DNA of 64,000 nt from Notamacropus eugenii. Taxonomy: Eukaryota > Chordata > Mammalia > Diprotodontia > Macropodidae. How positions within the stretch are numbered: position 1 is the first letter of the stretch; the number at the start of each line of letters is the position of its first letter. The DNA is taken from the NCBI RefSeq assembly GCF_028372415.1, contig NC_092878.1, positions 25,956,403 through 26,020,402 on the forward strand, given 5' to 3'. The notes under the pieces were generated by a model that was not told the DNA's origin, ran no database searches, and worked only from the letters and a program-made list of their open reading frames with translations. A program made the position numbers and the translations under genes. Shown here piece after piece: positions 57,911 to 64,000 of the stretch.

Positions 57911-57947
57911 TAGATATCACACATATAGACAACACACATACACATCA

Positions 57948-58218
57948 GGTCAGCTAGTTGGCACAGTGGATCAAGCACCAGGCCTGGAGTCAAAAAGATC
58001 TGAGTTCAAATTTGGTCCCAGACATTTACTAGCTGTGTGACCACGGGAAAGTCACTTAACCTCTGTTTACCTCAGTTTCCTCAACTACAAAAAGGGGATA
58101 ATAATAGCATCGACCTCCCGGGATTGTCATGAAGATCAAATAAGGTAATCATTGTCAAATACTTAGTACAATGCCTGGCATAGAATAAGTGCCATAGAAA
58201 TGCTAGCTATTATTAGCG
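57948..58218 (+). repeat. CORE-SINE with MIR3-type tail
   Basis: 'gcacagtggatcaagcacca' head, 'gtcacttaacctctgtttac' core, and a 'gataataatagcatcgacct' tail. Confidence 0.92.
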
Positions 58219-58537
58219 ATTACATACATATATATGTAAGATATACATAAATGCATGTGTGTATACATGTTTATTTGTTCCAAAAGTGATTTCATTGGTG
58301 TAAGGAATTTTTATTCCCTTGGTGCTTATCAGTGACTGTTCTACAATTTATAATCTTAAAAATCTGCTAAGGGCATCAAGAGGCCAACTTGCTTGTCCGG
58401 GGTCCCGCCCACAGTCAGTATGTTTCAGAGATCTTGAAACTAGGAGAAATCAGTCATCTACCACTGGCCAGCACTGCCTCTCACAATATATCACAGGATT
58501 TCTTTTCCTCAAAGAGGTGTCAACTGATGCCCTGTTA

Positions 58538-58768
58538 TAGTTCAGTTGTGCCCACCTCTTCATGACCCCATTTGGGGTTTTCTTGGCAAAGATACTGTAG
58601 TGGATTGCCATTTTCTTCTCCAGCTCATCTGACAGATGAGGAAACTGGGGCAAACAAGGTTAAATAACTTGCCCAGGGTCACACAGCTAATAAATAATTG
58701 AGGCCAGATTGGACTCAGAAAGTCTATCTTTCTGACTCCAGGCCTGGCACTCTATCCACTGTGTCACC
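58538..58768 (-). repeat. Mar1-type CORE-SINE, full length
   Basis: 'catgaccccatttggggttt' through 'cagggtcacacagctaataa' to 'ctatccactgtgtcacc'. Confidence 0.94.
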
Positions 58769-59159
58769 ATCAAAGCCCTATATGAGTTAAAAAAAAAAAA
58801 AGAAGAAGATGTACCAAGAGTTATTTGACACAAGTGAGGAATAACTAATGGATGTTCCTCATGAAGGTAAGAGAAAGTCCCTAGAACATCTGGGGGCCTC
58901 CTTGTAGTGAACTTGTAGGAGAATGTGGACAAGGGTTAGGTCACGTCAGGGTAGATGTGCTGGGATCTGCATTATTGGAGGAAATCCCCACTAAGGAACT
59001 CACTGATCCCTTTGAGCTTATGAGTATTCAGGACATGAGTTTCATTCTGTCTCTTCTTGTACTTTGTCAATGTGACTTTCAATCTTATTTTGACTAGTCT
59101 ACAAATCCTATAAGAAGCAGTGTTTAATGGAGATCATCAACATTTTCCTTTCTGAGAAG

Positions 59160-59240
59160 AACCTTTCCTTTGGGACTCACTTAGCCCAGTGCCTGGCACA
59201 TAGTAGGAACTTCATAAATATGTATTGATTGGTTAGCTGG
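59160..59240 (+). repeat. L2 LINE 3' end
   Basis: 'cccagtgcctggcacatagt' followed by 'cataaatatgtattgattgg'. Confidence 0.85.
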
Positions 59241-59439
59241 CACAACAAGCATTTCCTGGGTGTCTACTAAGTCCCTAGATACATACTAGGTACTATGGGA
59301 GGTATAATTGAAGTATAATTCAGTCTCTTGCCCTCAAGAAACAAAATGTCTTCTTGTAAGGAATAAACTAATTGCTACCCAATGAAATCCAATCAAGAAA
59401 GCAGCCTGTGTAGCACTGATGATCTGTGAAATAAGGAAG

Positions 59440-59985
59440 AAAGTCTGTAAGATCATAAAATCATGGGAGCCTAGATTTAAAGTTGCAAGGGACCTAAGAA
59501 AATACCTAGTCCAACCCCCTCTTTTTACAAGGACCCTCAGAGACAATGAGTCAGCTGGTTAATAAACACTTATTAAGCTCCTACTATGTGCCCAATAAGC
59601 ATTGAGCACTGGAAATGGAAAAAAAAAAAGGAAAATAATACAGGCCTTATTCTCCAAAAGCTTATATTCCAATGGGGGCGATAACATGAAAACAAGTATG
59701 TACGACCAAAATAGAAACAGGATAAAATGGAAATTATTGACAGAGGGAGGCACCAGAATCAAGGGATATCAGGAAACACTTCTTGCAGAAGGATTTTAGA
59801 AAAGAAGCCAGGAAGGTGAGATGAGAAGAAAGGACATTTCAAGCATGGGGGACAGCCAGTGAAAGAGTCCAGAGTTGGAGTGACTTGCCCAAGGTCACAT
59901 GGCTGGTAAGCATCAGAGCCAGAATTCAAACCTGCTCCTCTAAGCCAAGATCCGGAACACTTTCTATTGTACCGTACTGCCTCCC
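59440..59985 (-). repeat. MIR-type SINE split by a dispersed repeat
   Basis: MIR to about 59554 ('aagttgcaagggacctaaga'), then a forward dispersed-repeat insert (59555-59872, 'acacttattaagctcctact'), then MIR resumes with 'gtgacttgcccaaggtcaca'. Confidence 0.8.
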
Positions 59986-60071
59986 TAAGGTCAAGGGGCT
60001 CTCTCTTGGCAATGACTTTCAAACCATCAACAGAGGCAGGAAACTCCCAGTGAAAGTGTGACACTGAACAA

Positions 60072-60250
60072 AGGCTCATGGGATTGCAAGATTTGGAGCT
60101 GGAAGGGATCTTGGCAATCACTTAATACAACATCCTTATTTTTCAGGTGAGGAAACTGAGTCCTAAACAGGTTAAGTCACTTAAGTAGTAAGTCGCAGAG
60201 CTGGAATTTAAACGAAGGTCCTCTGGCTTTGAGGATAGTAATCAGAACTC
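60072..60250 (-). repeat. MIR-type SINE
   Basis: 'gatttggagctggaagggat', 'gtgaggaaactgagtcctaa'. Confidence 0.9.
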
Positions 60251-61289
60251 CTGGGTTCACTGCCCCAGATTGTCACAGATATGTTATGACTCAGTTGCTC
60301 TCCCCTCCTTGGGATCCCTTGAGGTTTCCTATTGGCAAGAAGGGAGGAAGTGATTCAAAATAATCCCAACCGGAAAATTAACTGAGGACATTCTCTCTGA
60401 GTGTTAACACAGACTCCAACCTTATGACAACCTTTCTCCCTTTAGTCACCCAGCCTACCCTAGAAGGAGAGAAACAAAGAGAAAAATAGAAATCTTTCTT
60501 CTGAATCCAAGTTTGGGACTGAGGGAAGATCCCTTCTGTGGGCAAATAGGAAGGAGTTATAATCTGCTAGGACTGAATTAGTCCAATCTGTGGGACCCCT
60601 ATACCTATTTCCCTCTCCCTTCAGCTGGACAACTGGCCCCAGAGGAAAAAAACTGAAAGGTTGCTCCTGATGTTCATTTTTAATTACTAAGCTTCATATT
60701 CCTTAAGGAGAAGTTGGAGTCTTTCATGGGAGATAGGAAGGCCCCATGTCTCAATCCTTTATTTATTGGTGAGGACAGGGAGTTCCTGTTACAAACTCCA
60801 GCCAGGCATCTCCTGATATCTGTTTGGGTTTGTTCCAAGATGCTGTCATGTCCATTTTTGAAAACGACTTCCTCTCTAGCCCACTAGTGTCTTACCAAAG
60901 GAAGGACTGTGCCTTCTTTCCTCCCACACCCTCTCCTTCTCCCCTGCCTCCCACATCATCTGTTCAGCTACCTGAGGAGGGAGATAGCCAGGCATCAAAG
61001 CAAGCAGTGTAGGTTCTGCTTGGAAATGTCTATAATGCTCTTCCTGTTACAGAAAGTGTGATATTTCTGGCCAATTCCAAACCAAACCACTTTTACACCT
61101 ACTGTCATCCCCAAATCCTCACCTCTGGAAACTCTAGGCTCTATTAGGTGAATTTTTACCTTATCTTGCCAAGATCTAGACCTTTACCTTACTTCCTAGT
61201 CATCTTTAAACCATACTAGCCCCATTCCCTTTAGTGTTCCTTCATTAGAATATGTAACAGGGAACTTATCGTCCAGTATTCCCCACTCT

Positions 61290-61380
61290 CATAGCAACAA
61301 ATGTAAGTTCCTTGAGAGCAGGGAATGTCTTCCTTGCTTAGTACCCAATGAGAACATAGTAACATAGTGAATTAATAAAT
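61290..61380 (+). repeat. L2 LINE 3' end
   Basis: 'gtaagttccttgagagcagg' and 'catagtgaattaataaattc'. Confidence 0.75.
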
Positions 61381-61640
61381 TCTCTACCTACCCATCTATC
61401 TGTCTATTTGTCTGCCTATCTACCTGTCTGTCTCTTGTCTGTCTGACTGCCTGCCTACCTGTCTATGTATGTATGTATGTATCTATTTATCTGTCTGTCT
61501 ATCTGCCTGCCTATGTATATATGTATGTATATGTATGTATGTATGTACCTGTCTATCTCTCTATCTGTCTTTACTTATCTACTCGTCTGTCTGTCTACTT
61601 TTCTATCTTGTTAGCTATCTACCTATCTGTGGACTAGTAT
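61381..61640. repeat. Compound tetranucleotide microsatellite
   Basis: About 260 bases of CTAT, CTGT, CTGC and GTAT units in mixed order; it begins exactly at an L2 end. Confidence 0.93.
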
Positions 61641-61659
61641 GTCAGAGGCTGTTAATTTC

Positions 61660-61880
61660 CCATTGGTTATTTAATCTGCTATCAAACAACATGTGTGGGC
61701 CCTTCTCTGGACTAAACACTGGGCACCCAAAGGACGTCCCGGTGGAGGAGACAACATGTATGTAAGTAGGCCCATATAAGATACACACAGATTAGATACA
61801 AGGTAACCTCAGAGGGGAAAGCACCAGCAGCTGGAGGGACCAGGAAGGCCTTCTGTAGAAGCTGAGGTATGCAGTGGTGT
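61660..61880 (+). repeat. Long dispersed repeat fragment
   Basis: 'ggactaaacactgggcaccc' and 'gaccaggaaggccttctgta', degraded. Confidence 0.5.
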
Positions 61881-62084
61881 CTTGGGTTGATCTCTAAATA
61901 AAACAGAAAGAGAAAAACAAGTGACTTGTCATCATCACGAGCCTTCTCAGTGACTGATTTTCCCCAACGAGCATTAATTACTCATGTCCTACTAGTGTTT
62001 CCCAAAGACTGCTACCTAAAAATAAAGCTAAGATTTATAGAGGAAATACTTTTCTGCTGGTCTCTTTGTAAATTCGTTCAGCAA

Positions 62085-62228
62085 GCATTTATTCAGCACC
62101 TACTCCATGTGAGGCCTCCACTGGAAGTGCCTCTTTAATGTTTAGACATGAACTTACATTATCATCAGTCAATAAACATATATTAAAGGCCTGCTACATG
62201 CCAGGCATTATGCTAAGTGCTGGGAATA

Positions 62229-62271
<43 letters not shown>

Positions 62272-62340
62272 ACACACACGACAATTCCTGCCCTCAAAGA
62301 GTTTAAATCTACTAGGAGAATACTATACATAATAGGAAGC
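62085..62340 (+). repeat. Dispersed-repeat copies with (CA)n
   Basis: A first short copy ('agcatttattcagcacctac') is followed by a second from 62168 ('caggcattatgctaagtgct'), in which a CA tract (62232-62279) has expanded from the 'atacaaa' site. Confidence 0.7.
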
Positions 62341-62544
62341 TGAAAAAGGGAGGGAGGAAAAGAAAGATACCCAACTTGGGGACATGATGGAGAAGTTCAA
62401 AGGAATGCAGCCAGGTGGCAGATGACGAGATAACGGACCTGGCTGTCCTCCTTAAATGGGTGTAGTCAATCAGAGGGGCAGAGGGCACTGATGAGGTTTA
62501 AGTACCAAGGCTGATGGGTGAAGATGGCTCTGCATTGTCCAAGT

Positions 62545-62795
62545 CTATGCCTCTGGAATGCAAACTCTGACAGGTCCTAATGAATTCAAACCCTGTCTTA
62601 GATACTTACGAGCTGTGGGACCCTAAGCAGGTCAATCGATCTCTCCATTAGCCTCAGTTTAATCCTCTGTAAAATGGAAATAATAATAGCACCTCCCTCA
62701 CAGGGATATTAGAAGGATTGAGATGGTATACGTAAAGGTCTTTGCAAACTGTAAAACAACATATAAATGGTGATTATCATCATTATTATTATTGA
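62545..62795 (+). repeat. CORE-SINE with MIR3-type tail
   Basis: 'gacaggtcctaatgaattca' head, 'ctctgtaaaatggaaataat', and a 'ggtctttgcaaactgtaaaa' tail. Confidence 0.88.
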
Positions 62796-62918
62796 ACTGG
62801 AAAAATGTTGAATATGAGCCTGAAGCTGGACTATCTGTTATCTAAGAACCAGCCTAAGTTCAGAGACCAGCTCCTGGTCACAGGACAATGCATTCATTTT
62901 TTGACCATAGCAATTCTT

Positions 62919-63050
62919 TTTTTTGAGGGAGGAGGAGAGGCAATTGGGGTTAAGTGACTTGCCCAAGGTCACACAGCTAGTAAGTGTCAAATATCTGAGA
63001 CTGGATTGGAACTCAAGTCCTCCTGACTCAGCACTCTATTCACTACACCA
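62919..63050 (-). mobile_element. WSINE-like SINE with 15-base target duplication
   Basis: Reverse SINE, T-rich at its left end. Perfect flanks accatagcaattctt at 62904-62918 and 63051-63065 define it exactly. Confidence 0.95.
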
Positions 63051-63127
63051 ACCATAGCAATTCTTAAAGAGCATTTTAGTCACCAGAGGTAATGATCAAT
63101 CAATCACTAAGCACTTATAAGCACCTG

Positions 63128-63692
63128 GAGTGTACTGGTGTTCAAGAAAGACTAGCTCCTCTGGTGTAAGCACTTGCTGAGCCCTTTTGGGGGCTGTTCA
63201 TCCACCTTTGGTTTCCACCTGATTCACTCAACTCTCACCTGTGGCTCCAAGAAGCTGTAGCATGCACAGCAGCCATACCCCAGATAAAACCATCTCAGCA
63301 GATGGGCTAAATTAGGTTGGGGGTAATCAACAGGCCTCAAACCCATCTGTGAATTAGTGGGATGTCTACCCCAAGCATGTGAAGACTTCTCCCCACCAGG
63401 GAAGTGGGTGGATGAGAATATTCTGTTCCAATAGCCATGAAGGCAGTTGAAGTAGATACTATATGGCTTATCGGTTGGTCAGACGTTGAAGATGCAAAGG
63501 TCATCCACTGCATCCCAAGCCATTGCCAGTCATCTTGTCTTTTGTCCTGCCATTGAACTTGGATGATTCTGGAAGAGAAAGTGAGGCTGACAGCTCTGTG
63601 CAATCCTGTCTCACTTAAATCCAATTCGTGCACAAATCAAGATGTTACCTTCGTGATGTCATTGGTCCTCTTTGAAAAAGAACAAGAAACAT
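63128..63692 (+). mobile_element. RTE-like SINE, type A, copy 2, with target duplication
   Basis: About 565 bases aligned with 8762-9318. It is flanked by taagcacctg at 63118-63127 and 63693-63702. The interrupted host is a dispersed repeat (63100-63127 and 63703-63760) that reads through once the insert is removed. Confidence 0.85.
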
Positions 63693-64000
63693 TAAGCACC
63701 TGTTTGGTGCCTAGTACTATGCTAGATGTAGGGCACACAAATACACAGAATAAAACATAGTGATCTGTTTCAGTTGAAGGGAGTTCCCACTCTGACAGAA
63801 TCAAAAACCCTTAAGTACTGATATGCTAAAGCATATTAAGGCACTCAACCCGACCTGGAAAAGAAAGATTTTAAAAGGAAGAGTTTGCATTATACTAGAA
63901 CAATGAATAATCACAGGCTCAGTTATAAACATGCTCCCCACATATTTTCAATTAAAATCAAGAGTATAAGACTATAACTTCTGTTGTTTTATTGAGACCT

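Larger units (their letters stand above)
42131..64000. other. Intergenic DNA upstream of BMF
   Basis: No gene was recognised. Repeats are listed separately. Stretches where I see nothing identifiable: 42140-43250, 47065-48530, 48850-49480, 51200-51900, 54035-54485, 55945-56325, 57190-57890, 58220-58535, 60255-61285 and 63765-64000. The 47.1-48.5 kb block is unique and partly GC-rich and may contain conserved elements. Confidence 0.65.

Noticed and set aside
61469..61765. Cysteine/tyrosine-rich frame
   Set aside because: A translation of the tetranucleotide microsatellite.

Overview
This is vertebrate nuclear DNA, almost certainly from a marsupial and probably an Australian one. It is full of marsupial-type CORE-SINEs: a tRNA-derived head with the A-box-like 'cagtggatagag' and B-box-like 'gttcaaatcc', a CORE domain, and in many copies the Mar1-type tail. 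It also holds MIR, L2, CR1/L3, L1 3' ends and an RTE-like SINE family. The abundant Monodelphis SINE1-type element was not seen, which is why I lean to an Australian lineage; this is inference.

One protein-coding gene can be supported: BMF (Bcl2-modifying factor), on the minus strand. A CpG-island promoter lies at about 41.2-42.1 kb. A 5' exon ends at 41830, and three coding exons follow at 38957-38666, 36308-36148 and 15822-15721. A 3'UTR of about 4.5 kb with almost no repeats ends at a poly(A) signal at 11200-11205. The three exons join in phase into one 184-residue BH3-only protein, the length I recall for human BMF. All three splice-site pairs, including the non-coding one, are GT-AG.

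Layout: 1-11180 is repeat-rich intergenic DNA downstream of BMF. 11180-42130 is BMF, whose 20.3-kb last intron has several unique GC-rich or motif-rich stretches that may be regulatory. 42131-64000 is intergenic DNA upstream of BMF, with nested SINEs, LINE fragments, hAT-like fragments and microsatellites. Human synteny as I recall it (SRP14 on one side, BUB1B on the other, each tens of kb away) fits the absence of other genes.

The most interesting signals are these. The BMF 5' exon is open and in frame with the canonical ATG, and carries an upstream ATG and well-placed CTG codons. The 3'UTR has perfect seed matches for miR-221/222 and miR-29. A modular SINE family combines two different 5' halves with one 3' half, and one copy is bounded by a clear target-site duplication. 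I see no bacterial-type system, CRISPR array, virus with intact genes or RNA gene.
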